Shown: piece by piece, positions 27,334-34,896 of the stretch
How the letters are laid out: each line of letters begins with the position of its first letter
Numbering within the stretch: position 1 is the first letter of the stretch
NCBI RefSeq assembly: GCF_902499175.1
Contig: NZ_CABVQC010000002.1
Span: 1 to 64,000, forward strand
DNA length: 64,000 nt
Direction: 5' to 3'
Origin: Burkholderia aenigmatica
GTDB taxonomy: Bacteria; Pseudomonadota; Gammaproteobacteria; Burkholderiales; Burkholderiaceae
Notes under the pieces: model-generated
Seen by the model: only the letters and a program-made list of their open reading frames with translations
Database searches by the model: none
What the model was told of the DNA's origin: nothing
Made by a program: the position numbers and the translations under genes

Positions 27334-27891
27334 ATGACCGACCCAGACCGCGACATCACCGCGATCGTGATGCGTGAACGAACGAGGCTCGTGAGCTTTA
27401 TCCGGCGTCGGATACGCGACCCGGACGATGCCGAGGACGTTCTGCAGGATGTGTTTCACGAGTTCGTTCAGGCTTACCGGCTTCCCGCGCCAATCGAACA
27501 GGCGAGCGCGTGGCTTTTCCGTGCCGCGCGCAACCGTATCGTCGACCGCTTTCGCAAGAAGAAGGAGCAGCCGCTGGCGGATCTGTTCGACGCCGAGGAT
27601 GACGCGAACGACGAGTATCGCCTGGACCTCGCGCTACCCGCGCACGATGCCGGCCCCGAGGCGCTCTACGCGCGCACGCTCTTGCTCAAGGCCCTGCAGG
27701 ATGCGCTCGACGAGTTGCCGGCGAATCAGCGCGAGGTATTCATCGCGCACGAACTGGAGGGCCGCTCCTTCAAGGAGATGGCCACGCAACGCGGTATCGC
27801 GCTCAATACGCTGCTCGCTCGCAAACGCTATGCGGTCTTGCATCTGCGTGCCCGGCTGCAGCCTGTTTATGACGAATTGGACAATACCTAG
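27334..27891 (+). CDS. ECF-subfamily RNA polymerase sigma factor
   Basis: 185 residues. Region 2: RERTRLVSFIRRRIRDPDDAEDVLQDVFHEFVQAYRLP, ending in WLFRAARNRIVDRFRKKKE. An acidic linker (FDAEDDANDEY) follows. Region 4: ALDELPANQREVFIAHELEGRSFKEMATQRGIALNTLLARKRYAVLHLR. It directs RNA polymerase to a small stress regulon. No classical zinc anti-sigma gene follows. Instead a small membrane protein starts 12 bp downstream and a ferredoxin after that, so control of this sigma factor may be unusual. Confidence 0.9.
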   Translation: MTDPDRDITAIVMRERTRLVSFIRRRIRDPDDAEDVLQDVFHEFVQAYRLPAPIEQASAWLFRAARNRIVDRFRKKKEQPLADLFDAEDDANDEYRLDLALPAHDAGPEALYARTLLLKALQDALDELPANQREVFIAHELEGRSFKEMATQRGIALNTLLARKRYAVLHLRARLQPVYDELDNT

Positions 27892-27903
27892 AGGAGTCGA
27901 CAG

Positions 27904-28212
27904 ATGAATTTTCGAATCAGATGTGCCGGCAAGGCGCTGCTCGTGGTGATCGCCATCGCGGTGCTCGGATGGGTCGTCATGATGTTGTGGAACTGGGTGA
28001 TGCCGGCGCTATTCATCGGCGCCCGCACGATCGACTTCGCCCATGCGCTGGGCCTGCTCGTGTTGAGCCGCATCCTGTTCGGCGGCTTCCGCGGACACCG
28101 CGGCTGGCGCGGTCGGCGCCACTGGCGCAAGTGGGAATCCATGACGCCCGAAGAGCGCGAGCATTTCCGGACCGCGTGGCGATCCGGCAGCAACCGGCCC
28201 GACGGGGAGTGA
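27904..28212 (+). CDS. small membrane protein in the sigma-factor operon
   Basis: 102 residues with a hydrophobic N-terminal hairpin (LLVVIAIAVLGWVVMMLWNWVMPALFIG near 14-40, then ALGLLVLSRILFGGF near 48-62). A very basic segment (HRGWRGRRHWRKWE) and an acidic/basic tail with MTPEEREHFRTAW follow. The tail resembles those of small membrane proteins often encoded beside ECF sigma factors. An anti-sigma or sensory role is possible but unproven. The ribosome site AGAGGAG is 8 nt upstream. Confidence 0.7.
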   Translation: MNFRIRCAGKALLVVIAIAVLGWVVMMLWNWVMPALFIGARTIDFAHALGLLVLSRILFGGFRGHRGWRGRRHWRKWESMTPEEREHFRTAWRSGSNRPDGE

Positions 28213-28214
28213 AC

Positions 28215-28511
28215 GTGCGCGAAAAATCAACGGGCGACTGCAAACAGAAACCGGGCGTGATCGTGCCGATCGTCGACCTGAAACGTTGCGAAGGCAAAGG
28301 GGATTGCGTCGCGGTTTGCCCCGAGAACGTGTTCGAGGTCCGGCGCATCGACCAGGCTGATTACGTCGGCCTCAATCTGATGCATCGCCTGAAGCAGCGC
28401 GTGCATGGAATGAAAGTCGCCTACGCGCCGAACGCGCATTCGTGCCGGTCATGCGGACTGTGCGTGACGGCGTGCCCCGAACACGCGATCACGCTCGCCC
28501 GAACGGCATAG
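28215..28511 (+). CDS. 4Fe-4S ferredoxin
   Basis: 98 residues from a GTG at 28215 with GGGGAG 5 nt upstream, 2 bp after the previous stop. Two cluster motifs are visible: CEGKGDCVAVCP (first spacing longer than the usual C-x2-C) and the canonical CRSCGLCVTACP. A 7Fe or 8Fe ferredoxin is likely. It could pass electrons to an oxidoreductase elsewhere. Operon membership with the sigma factor hints at a redox or oxidative-stress role. An ATG-initiated reading through the previous gene (27921) was rejected. Confidence 0.82.
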   Translation: MREKSTGDCKQKPGVIVPIVDLKRCEGKGDCVAVCPENVFEVRRIDQADYVGLNLMHRLKQRVHGMKVAYAPNAHSCRSCGLCVTACPEHAITLARTA

Positions 28512-28615
28512 CAACATCCGTGTATCGCCGCTATCGAGTGACGGCGCAGCAACCCTGACGGGTAGGCGGTCGCTGGATACATCGTCGAAATGATCAATTT
28601 CGTCAAGGAACGCAC

Positions 28616-29350
28616 ATGGCTTCACCCACCACCGTTCTTCTGCGGCGGCTCCACGAAGAGAGCCGGACCGAAATCGTCGCCCGCGCCCGCGCACAGTTCC
28701 AGGGATCGAACGAGGATTTTCTGTCGTTAGCCGAAGACTACGAAGCGATCGCACCGCGTCTGCGGGGGCGGTTTCTCGAAACGTTCGGGCTGTCCAGCGA
28801 CGACTTCGCGTCCCCGGAAGGCAGTCCGCTGTCGTTGGCCGTGTCGCCGGAAACGGGCGGATTTCTACGCAACCTGGTGCTTTCGCAACGACCGGCGAGA
28901 ATCCTCGAACTCGGCAGTTCATGCGGCGTGTCCACGCTGTATTTTGCCGAGGCGCTGCGCACGTTGGGCAGCGGCGTGGTCGTCGCGACCGAACGCGATG
29001 CGCTCAAGTGCACGCGTTTGCGCGATCACGTCAGAACGGCGGGCCTCGACGCCTATGTCGACGTGCGAGAGGGCGATGTCTTCGAGATCGTCGCCGAGCT
29101 GGACGGTACGTTCGACATGGTATTCATCGACGTATGGGCCGACGTCTATCTGAAGGTGTTCAAGGAGATCGAGCACCTGCTACGCCCGGGATCGATCGTC
29201 CTGGCCGACAACATGTACACGGCCGAGGAGGCCGTTCGACCGTACAAGCACTACCTCGACGACGATCCGCGGTTCTCGACCACGACGCTGGATTTTGAAT
29301 CGGGGATCGAATTTACGGTCGTCGTTTCTCGAGCGGGAATGTCGTCGTAG
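28616..29350 (+). CDS. SAM-dependent O-methyltransferase (COMT/caffeoyl-CoA type)
   Basis: 244 residues. SAM-binding motif I, ILELGSSCGVSTLYFAEAL, lies near residue 100. Acidic motif II is VVVATERD, then FDMVFIDVWADVY with a probable metal-binding Asp and VLADNMYTAEEAV, as in class I metal-dependent O-methyltransferases. The N-terminal ~80 residues are helical and may cap the site. The acceptor is unknown. A 104-bp gap separates it from the ferredoxin gene, so it may have its own promoter. Confidence 0.82.
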   Translation: MASPTTVLLRRLHEESRTEIVARARAQFQGSNEDFLSLAEDYEAIAPRLRGRFLETFGLSSDDFASPEGSPLSLAVSPETGGFLRNLVLSQRPARILELGSSCGVSTLYFAEALRTLGSGVVVATERDALKCTRLRDHVRTAGLDAYVDVREGDVFEIVAELDGTFDMVFIDVWADVYLKVFKEIEHLLRPGSIVLADNMYTAEEAVRPYKHYLDDDPRFSTTTLDFESGIEFTVVVSRAGMSS

Positions 29351-29418
29351 CGTCCTTGTCGCGAAGCACCAGACATGATGCGGGGAGCGCGTTCCCGCGC
29401 CCCCGCATCGAAACACGC

Positions 29419-30876
29419 TCACACCGGATTGATCTCGTCCTGGCTGCGCCGCGTCGTCAGCGGCCCGAGCACGCGCAGCGTGACGGCGACGATACCGAGC
29501 GCAATCGAGATCACCCCGAACATCGCACCCGCGCCATAACTGCCGAGCACCGGCAGCAACACGAACGGCAGCGCACCGCTGACGATCCGCGACAACGCAT
29601 AGGTACTGCCGATCGCCGTCGAACGCACGCGCGCCGGGAAAATCTCCGCCTGGTACACGTGATACGCGTTGCTGAACACGTTCGACGCACAGGTCGTCAG
29701 GAACCCGAAGCCGACGATCAACATCGTATGGCCCGAGTATGCGAAGCACAGCCCGAACACGGCGATCGACAGGATCGACTCGATCACGAGCGTGCGGCGT
29801 TCGATCCAGTTGAGCAGCGGAATCGACAGCAGCGAGCCGATCGGATAACCGATGAACGACAGCGCAATGAACAGCGTACTGTCCGTCACATCGAAACCGC
29901 GGCTCTTCACGACCGTACCGGCCAGCGTACCGAAGCCGTAATAACCGAAGCCCTGGAACAGGTGAAAGATCGCGAGCATCAGGTAGCGCGCGCCATACGG
30001 CTCGCGACGCAGCAGTGCGATACGCTCGCCGAGCCCGAGCGGCCGTTGCGGTTCGACCGGTTCCGCGAACTGCTCGGGCACGCGCACGCCGGTACCTTCC
30101 GCGAAGCGCCGCAATGCCGCGTGCGCATCCGCGGTGCGCCCCTGCGCGAGCAGCCAGCGCGGGCTCTCCGGCAACCGGTGCTGGACGAGCAGCACATACA
30201 CCGCGCCGAGGCTGCCGATCGCGAGGATGATGCGCCAGCCGGCCACGCCCCCCACATGCAGCGGGTTCAGCCACAGCGCGAGGAAGCCGACGAGCGGCAC
30301 CGCGACATAGGAAGTCGTATAGGCCCACGCAGCGAGCCGCCCGCGCTTTTCTTTCGGGAGGATTTCGGACAGGAAGCTGTCGGCGACCGGGTAGATCGCA
30401 CCGACGCCGATCCCCGTCAGGAACCGGCACGCGACGAGCATGTCGGCATTCACCGAAAACGCGCCGACCAGCGAGAACGCGCTGTACCACGTGAGCGTCA
30501 GCAGGAACGCCTTGCGCCGGCCGATGCGGTCGGCGAGGCTGCCGAGGCACATCGCACCGACGAACATGCCGATGAATGCCGATGCCAGCAGCAGCTTGAA
30601 ATCGGTGCTCTGCCGGCTCAGCCCGTATTCGTTCTGCAACGCGGAACCGATCGTGCTGACGAGGAAGATCTCGTACATGTCGAAGAACAACCCGATGCCG
30701 ATCACCCAGACGACGAACCGGTGCAATGCGCCGACCGGCAGGTCGTCCATGAAAGCGCCGAGCGTGACACGGCGGGCGGGGCCGGCCGACGCATCGGCGC
30801 CGGCGGCAGCGGCCGGCGGGCGTGCGGACGCGGGTCCGCCCGCGTTGCCGCCGAGATCGAGGGAATGGCTGTTCAT
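29419..30876 (-). CDS. MFS transporter (sugar-porter / aromatic-acid symporter type)
   Basis: 485 residues. A disordered Ala/Pro/Gly-rich N-tail of ~40 residues is followed by 12 hydrophobic segments. Signature elements are GIGLFFDMYEIFLVSTI (TM1), GSLADRIGRRKAFLLTL (loop 2-3), GIGVGAIYPVADSFLSEILPKEKRGRLAAW, and PESPRWLLAQGR after TM6, the sugar-porter hallmark also found in organic-acid porters. It is an inner-membrane proton symporter for a sugar or organic acid. Its 382-bp upstream region holds a dyad like the one before the CoA-transferase operon. Confidence 0.88.
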   Translation of the reverse strand: MNSHSLDLGGNAGGPASARPPAAAAGADASAGPARRVTLGAFMDDLPVGALHRFVVWVIGIGLFFDMYEIFLVSTIGSALQNEYGLSRQSTDFKLLLASAFIGMFVGAMCLGSLADRIGRRKAFLLTLTWYSAFSLVGAFSVNADMLVACRFLTGIGVGAIYPVADSFLSEILPKEKRGRLAAWAYTTSYVAVPLVGFLALWLNPLHVGGVAGWRIILAIGSLGAVYVLLVQHRLPESPRWLLAQGRTADAHAALRRFAEGTGVRVPEQFAEPVEPQRPLGLGERIALLRREPYGARYLMLAIFHLFQGFGYYGFGTLAGTVVKSRGFDVTDSTLFIALSFIGYPIGSLLSIPLLNWIERRTLVIESILSIAVFGLCFAYSGHTMLIVGFGFLTTCASNVFSNAYHVYQAEIFPARVRSTAIGSTYALSRIVSGALPFVLLPVLGSYGAGAMFGVISIALGIVAVTLRVLGPLTTRRSQDEINPV

Positions 30877-31258
30877 CGTGTCTCCTGATTATCGATACGC
30901 CGTGGCGCGTGGCCCGGCCGTTCGCGACCGGCGCACTGCACCCGGCCGCACGACGTGGCGGCAGGCACCGCAAGGCCCATGAAAGGGCCGGACAGGCGGG
31001 CTGTACCGATCGTCCGGCACATGGTGGGCAAATCCGCGGCACGTGATAATTGCGGATGTTTCAAGCATCCTTTCCTGTGCAGAAAGGGTGCGGAACACGC
31101 GGCGGCCGGCATGGCCGCGGCAGGCCCGTGCAGCCTGCGTGGCGTGCGTTGACGCCCCGGATCCGGTTGCGCTTGCGCGCCACCGGCAGGCCGGGAAAAC
31201 CATGAGCGCCGTTGCGTGACCGCCGGCGCAACAGCCGCCGGCGGCCAGGCCCGCGTGG
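30877..31258. promoter_or_regulatory. 382-bp intergenic region with CCTTTC/GAAAGG dyad
   Basis: This lies upstream of the MFS gene and downstream of prfH (both minus). No gene is seen. Arms GCATCCTTTC (31065-31074) and GAAAGGGTGC (31082-31091), with one mismatch and a 7-nt spacer, form a likely operator about 190 bp from the MFS start. Weak resemblance to the dyads at 15967-16041 is noted. Confidence 0.5.
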
Positions 31259-31873
31259 TCAGTCAGCCGGCACGAACGCCGCCCCGTAAAACACGCGCAC
31301 GGGGTTGCCGCGCTCCAGCGCAAAGTGCTGCATGCGCCGCTGCCGGCGTGCATCGGACGCGTGACGGTCGGCTTCCTGCTGCAACCGCACCTGCAGCAAC
31401 TGCAGCGCCAGACGCTTGTTCGCGTGCTGGCTGCGCTCGCTTTCCACACGCACCGACAGGCCGGTCGCGACATGGGTCGCACGAATCGCGGAGCTCGTCT
31501 TGTTGACGTGCTGGCCGCCGGGCCCGCGTGCGCGCATCGCCTCGAACCGCACATCGCCATCCGGCAGCGGCTGTGCGTCGGCACAGCGCGTGACGCCGAT
31601 GAACCAGTTCTTGCGTGGATGGCGCAACCGGTACGGGCTCGCGCAAATCCATTGCAGCGTGCCCGTCCAGCGGTCGGCAAGCGCGTGTGCGCCAGCGCCG
31701 TCGAGATCGAGCAGCGCCGAGCGCAGCGTGCCGGGCCGTTCGCCCTGCTGCGCATCGAGCACCGTGACGACAACGCGCTGCGCATCGGCTTCCGCCTGCA
31801 GGCGCTGCAATGCGTTGGCCGCCGCGAGCTGGCACTCGAGCGGGCCGTGCGCCGAAGAAATCTGCATCAGCAT
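31259..31873 (-). CDS. prfH: PrfH, GGQ peptide-chain-release-factor homologue
   Basis: 204 residues, much shorter than RF1/RF2 (about 360). The catalytic GGQ (119-121) sits in ARGPGGQHVNKTSSAIRATH. The N-terminal ~100 residues lack the stop-codon recognition domain. The C-terminus is basic (DARRQRRMQHFALERGNPVRVFYG). PrfH paired with RtcB2 is known as a ribosome-repair pair: PrfH hydrolyses peptidyl-tRNA on ribosomes whose 16S rRNA has been cut at the decoding centre, and RtcB2 reseals the RNA. The start overlaps the end of rtcB by 7 bp, so they are translationally coupled. Confidence 0.9.
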   Translation of the reverse strand: MLMQISSAHGPLECQLAAANALQRLQAEADAQRVVVTVLDAQQGERPGTLRSALLDLDGAGAHALADRWTGTLQWICASPYRLRHPRKNWFIGVTRCADAQPLPDGDVRFEAMRARGPGGQHVNKTSSAIRATHVATGLSVRVESERSQHANKRLALQLLQVRLQQEADRHASDARRQRRMQHFALERGNPVRVFYGAAFVPAD

Positions 31874-33015
31874 CGGTCAGCCTCCGCGGACGTCTTGTAG
31901 GTCAGCACCGGCGCGAGCCGCGCGAGCTTGCGCAGCAGGCCGGCCGCCTCGAGCGCGTCGACGACGCTGTCGATCGGCTTGTAGGCCTGCGGCGCTTCCT
32001 CGTACAGCAGTTCGCGGTCTTCGCAGATCACGTGGCTGCCGAGCGGCGTGCGCGTGAGCTGCGACGGCGTGAAGCGCCGTTCGAGGCGCTCCTTGCAATC
32101 GCCGCGTGCCCACTTGCGGCCCGCACCGTGCGCAAGCGACGCAAGGCTGGCCGCATCGTCCGGCCGTACCGGGGCGACGAGGTAGCTGTAGTCACCGCGC
32201 GACCCGGGAATGACGACCGGCCCCGCATCGGCCGGCGTCGCACCTTTGCGATGCAGCCAGCCCGGCTCGCCGTCGACGCTCGCGCGGCTCACCAGGTTGT
32301 GGTTCACATCGAGCACGCACTGGCCGTCGGTACGCCAGCGCGCCAGCATGCGCCGCGCGATCAGGTCGCGATTCGCGACCGCATAGCGCAACGCCGCATC
32401 GTGACGCGCGAGGTACGCGGTGCAGGCGGCATCGGTATCGTCGAGGCCGTTGTAGCCGTGCTCGCGCATGTGCTGCTCGAGGATCGACTGGCCGAAGCCG
32501 CGCGACCCGCTGTGCACGAGCAGCAGCAGACGGTCGCGGTCGAGACCGAGCGCCTGGACGGCATCCGCGTCGTACACCGCGTCGATCCGCTGCGCCTCCG
32601 CGAAATGATTGCCGCTGCCGATCGTACCGAGCGACGCCGCGAACGCGTGATCCGCGAAGCCGGCGGCCGCAATGCACGGCTGCCAGCTGGCATCGGGCGT
32701 GGCGTCGATCGAGCCGAGCCGGCTCGCGAGCTTCGACGCGCTGACGCGCCGCGCGTCGAGCGCGGTTTGCCACAGCGCCATCCCGCAGCCGATATCGCCG
32801 CCGATCAGCGCCGGATACAGCCGGCCCGTCGAGAAGAACGCAGCGCCGACCGGGTAGCCGCGTCCAGGATGAAGATCGGGCATGCCGGCGACGCGCCGCA
32901 TGCCGGGGAGGGTGGCAGCGTGTTCGAGCTGCCGGATCGCCTCACCTTCGATCCAGGTGGTGGCACAAGCGCACAGCGTGATGTGCTTGGCCAGGTATTG
33001 CATGGAATTGCCCAT
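31867..33015 (-). CDS. rtcB2: RtcB-family RNA ligase, PrfH-associated type (RtcB2)
   Basis: 382 residues, shorter than housekeeping RtcB and typical of the PrfH-linked type. Metal and active-site elements are GGDIGCGM (D74, C77), GSGNHF (134-139), HSGSRGFG, and HGAGR with the probable guanylate-accepting His296. RtcB joins 2',3'-cyclic-phosphate or 3'-phosphate RNA ends to 5'-OH ends using GTP and Mn2+. Start: ATG 33013-33015 (GGAAA upstream). Met5 is an alternative. It is followed by prfH and preceded by a ~230-nt leader with a small ORF and three hairpins. Confidence 0.92.
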   Translation of the reverse strand: MGNSMQYLAKHITLCACATTWIEGEAIRQLEHAATLPGMRRVAGMPDLHPGRGYPVGAAFFSTGRLYPALIGGDIGCGMALWQTALDARRVSASKLASRLGSIDATPDASWQPCIAAAGFADHAFAASLGTIGSGNHFAEAQRIDAVYDADAVQALGLDRDRLLLLVHSGSRGFGQSILEQHMREHGYNGLDDTDAACTAYLARHDAALRYAVANRDLIARRMLARWRTDGQCVLDVNHNLVSRASVDGEPGWLHRKGATPADAGPVVIPGSRGDYSYLVAPVRPDDAASLASLAHGAGRKWARGDCKERLERRFTPSQLTRTPLGSHVICEDRELLYEEAPQAYKPIDSVVDALEAAGLLRKLARLAPVLTYKTSAEADRC

Positions 33016-33062
33016 GGAGGTTTCCGTTCGATGAAAAGGAAGAACGGCGGGCCATGGCGCAG

Positions 33063-33155
33063 GCAGCGCACAGATGCGCTGCCCGACATCGGAAGTCGGG
33101 AAGAGGGCGGCACGAACGGATCGGAACGACCCGGCTCATCGCCGTGATGGCGATG
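33063..33155 (-). promoter_or_regulatory. three perfect hairpins in the rtcB2-prfH leader
   Basis: Stem 1: GCAGCGCA 33063-33070 with TGCGCTGC 33075-33082 (8 bp, 4-nt loop). Stem 2: CCCGAC 33082-33087 with GTCGGG 33095-33100. Stem 3: CATCGCC 33137-33143 with GGCGATG 33149-33155. They lie between the 12-codon leader ORF and the rtcB2 start, the arrangement of an attenuator. Function is inferred. Confidence 0.55.
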
Positions 33156-33207
33156 CGTGGTGCTGCTTGGCGTGAACGATGAAACGAACGGACGCGAAAA
33201 ACCCGAA

Positions 33208-33246
33208 CTACGACCCGCGACGGGAGGAGTGTTGGCGTGACGTCAT
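33208..33246 (-). CDS. 12-codon leader ORF upstream of rtcB2
   Basis: ATG at 33244-33246 with a near-ideal AAGGAGA about 8 nt upstream, the best ribosome site in this stretch. The peptide is MTSRQHSSRRGS, then TAG. It is Ser/Arg-rich, and tandem Arg and Ser codons could slow translation. It lies ~190 nt before rtcB2 with three hairpins between. A regulatory leader peptide is the best reading, not yet supported beyond position and ribosome site. Confidence 0.5.
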   Translation of the reverse strand: MTSRQHSSRRGS

Positions 33247-33290
33247 GATTTTTTCTCCTTGCGAGTGAGGGGTTGATCGGAATGGCGGCG

Positions 33291-33320
33291 ACTCTAGCAT
33301 GCTCGCGACGGTCGCAGCAA
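33291..33320 (-). promoter_or_regulatory. putative sigma70 promoter of the rtcB2 leader
   Basis: On the minus strand, TTGCTG (33315-33320) and TAGAGT (33291-33296) are separated by 18 bp. Transcription would start near 33284, about 40 nt before the leader ORF. No sigma54 -24/-12 site of the kind that drives E. coli rtcBA was found. Confidence 0.45.
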
Positions 33321-33476
33321 GCGGGCAGCGCAGCGCTGTCCATCGAATCGCCGCTCGATGTTGCGAAAAACACACACATAGGAATCCGGATCATTCCCTC
33401 GTCGATGTCGCGCACGACGCGCCGTAGCAGGCATACCGCGTACGCAGACAGCCGCCACGGATGTGCCCAACCACGC

Positions 33477-33505
33477 TTGACAGCGCAAAAGCCGTTTCGT
33501 AGCAT
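33477..33505 (+). promoter_or_regulatory. putative sigma70 promoter of the RNA ligase gene
   Basis: TTGACA at 33477-33482, 17-bp spacer, TAGCAT at 33500-33505. A perfect -35 with optimal spacing. It implies a ~240-nt 5' leader before the ligase ATG at 33750. Between 33016 and 33749 no gene other than the leader ORF is supported. Confidence 0.55.
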
Positions 33506-33749
33506 CCGCCTGCTTCATCCCTGAACCCTCATCGAATCGGTGATCCAAGTGCCCGCAAACATTCGTCCCTTCGCCTGATACGCCGACGACTGCCGTCCCG
33601 GCCGCGTGTCGTCCTGCCCCGTTTCCGCCTGCCTCGCAGCGCCGGAACGTCGATCGCAGGAACGCGCCCGGACCCGCACTGACACCGCAACGCACACCCC
33701 ATCGTTCGTTCACGTCGTCGGCTTTTTCCCCTGTTTCCGGAGAAAGACC

Positions 33750-34619
33750 ATGACGCTGGATTTTCGCGCCTACGCGCAATCGCTCGACCTCGCCCGCTAC
33801 CCGCGCACGCCGCATCTCGAAGGCTCGCGCCTGCAGGACGGCGACGAAGGTCACGACCACGTTCCCTATCGCACCCTCGCGGGCGCCCATCTCGTCGTCG
33901 AGGAAAAGCTCGACGGCGCGAACACGGGCATCAGCTTCAGCCCCGCGGGCGAACTGCTGCTGCAGTCGCGCGGCCACTACCTGGCCGGCGGCGGCCGCGA
34001 GCGGCAGTTCGGGTTCGTGAAGACCTGGGCGGCCGCCCATGCCGGCTGGCTGCTCGATCGCCTCGGCGATCGCTACGTGATGTACGGCGAGACGATGAGC
34101 AAGAAGCACGCGGTGTTCTACGACGCGCTGCCGCATCACTTCTTCGAATTCGACGTGTTCGACCGCGCGACGGGCCGCTTCCTGTCGACGCCCGCGCGTC
34201 GCGCGCTGCTCGCCGACGGGCCCGTGCTGTCGGTGCCCGTGCTGTACGAAGGCATCGCGCCGGCGCGGCTCGCGGACCTGAAGGCATTGCTCGGCCCGTC
34301 GCTCGCGAAGACGCCGGACTGGCGTCGCGCGTTCGAGGAAACGGTGCGGCGGCAGGGGCTCGACCTCGCGCGGGCATGGCAGCAGTGCGACAAGTCGGAG
34401 CGCTCCGAAGGGCTCTACGTGAAGGTCGAGACGGACGACACGACGACCGCGCGCCTGAAGTGGGTGCGCCACGATTTCGTGCAGGCCATTCTCGAATCGG
34501 CGCGCCATCACTCGGAGCAGCCGTTCATCCCGAACCAGCTCGCGCCGGATGTCGACCTGTATGCGCCGCGCCCGACGGTCACGTGGGCATCGAACCCCGC
34601 TGCGCAGCCGAACCAATGA
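33750..34619 (+). CDS. ATP-dependent RNA ligase (Rnl family)
   Basis: 289 residues from the ATG at 33750 (CCGGAGAAAG upstream). The nucleotidyl-transferase motifs are present: motif I EEKLDGAN with lysine nucleophile K53, motif III-like RYVMYGETM, motif IV SEGLYVKVE and motif V ARLKWVRHDF. It would seal 3'-OH/5'-phosphate RNA ends, the ends produced by an HD-Pnk healing enzyme. Accordingly an HD-Pnk gene begins 41 bp downstream (interrupted, then supplied again by the inserted element). Divergent rtcB2-prfH gives the locus a second, different ligation chemistry. Confidence 0.88.
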   Translation: MTLDFRAYAQSLDLARYPRTPHLEGSRLQDGDEGHDHVPYRTLAGAHLVVEEKLDGANTGISFSPAGELLLQSRGHYLAGGGRERQFGFVKTWAAAHAGWLLDRLGDRYVMYGETMSKKHAVFYDALPHHFFEFDVFDRATGRFLSTPARRALLADGPVLSVPVLYEGIAPARLADLKALLGPSLAKTPDWRRAFEETVRRQGLDLARAWQQCDKSERSEGLYVKVETDDTTTARLKWVRHDFVQAILESARHHSEQPFIPNQLAPDVDLYAPRPTVTWASNPAAQPNQ

Positions 34620-34660
34620 ATGCGGAACGGCCGAGCGCCGTTTCGAGAGGAGTCTTGATC

Positions 34661-34813
34661 ATGAAGTACGAACAACTGCAGGCGCTCGTGCCTGCGCCCG
34701 GCCGGCAGCCGGACTATCGCGCGTGCCTCGCGGCGTTTCCCGCGCTCGAACACGCGAAGACGACCCCGCAGGAGCCTGCGCATCACGCGGATGCCCCCTT
34801 CCGAGGCAACTAA
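34661..34813 (+). pseudogene. 5' fragment of resident HD-Pnk gene, split by element insertion
   Basis: It starts MKYEQLQALVPAPGRQPDYRACLAAFPALEHAKTTPQ with a good GAGAGGAG ribosome site. This matches the first ~36 residues of the complete HD-Pnk at 34897. After about residue 43-45 it runs into element sequence and stops at codon 51, before the HD domain. The missing part resumes near 41806. Base composition switches from high GC to AT-richer at about 34790-34815. Confidence 0.85.
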
Positions 34814-34824
34814 TAACAACAAAT

Positions 34825-34873
34825 CAAGGCGCTACAGACAGTTGGGTAACTATTTTTCCAACTATTCGCCTTG
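34825..34873. other. nested inverted repeats at the element's left end
   Basis: Outer arms CAAGGCG 34825-34831 / CGCCTTG 34867-34873; inner arms AGTTGG 34840-34845 / CCAACT 34858-34863. It lies in the 83-bp gap between the broken resident gene and the element HD-Pnk. It could be a recombinase-binding end or an RNA hairpin in the leader. Confidence 0.5.
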
Positions 34874-34896
34874 GTCTCCCAATTTCGAGGTGGACC

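Noticed and set aside
29180..31042. 620-codon minus-strand frame
   Set aside because: Another frame of the MFS gene at 29419-30876. Arg-rich and without membrane pattern.
33016..33749. Sigma54 promoter before rtcB2 or the RNA ligase
   Set aside because: No TGGC-N8-TTGC pair with correct spacing found on either strand, although this is the known control of E. coli rtcBA.
33294..34616. 440-codon minus-strand frame
   Set aside because: Antisense to the RNA ligase gene, which has all nucleotidyl-transferase motifs.
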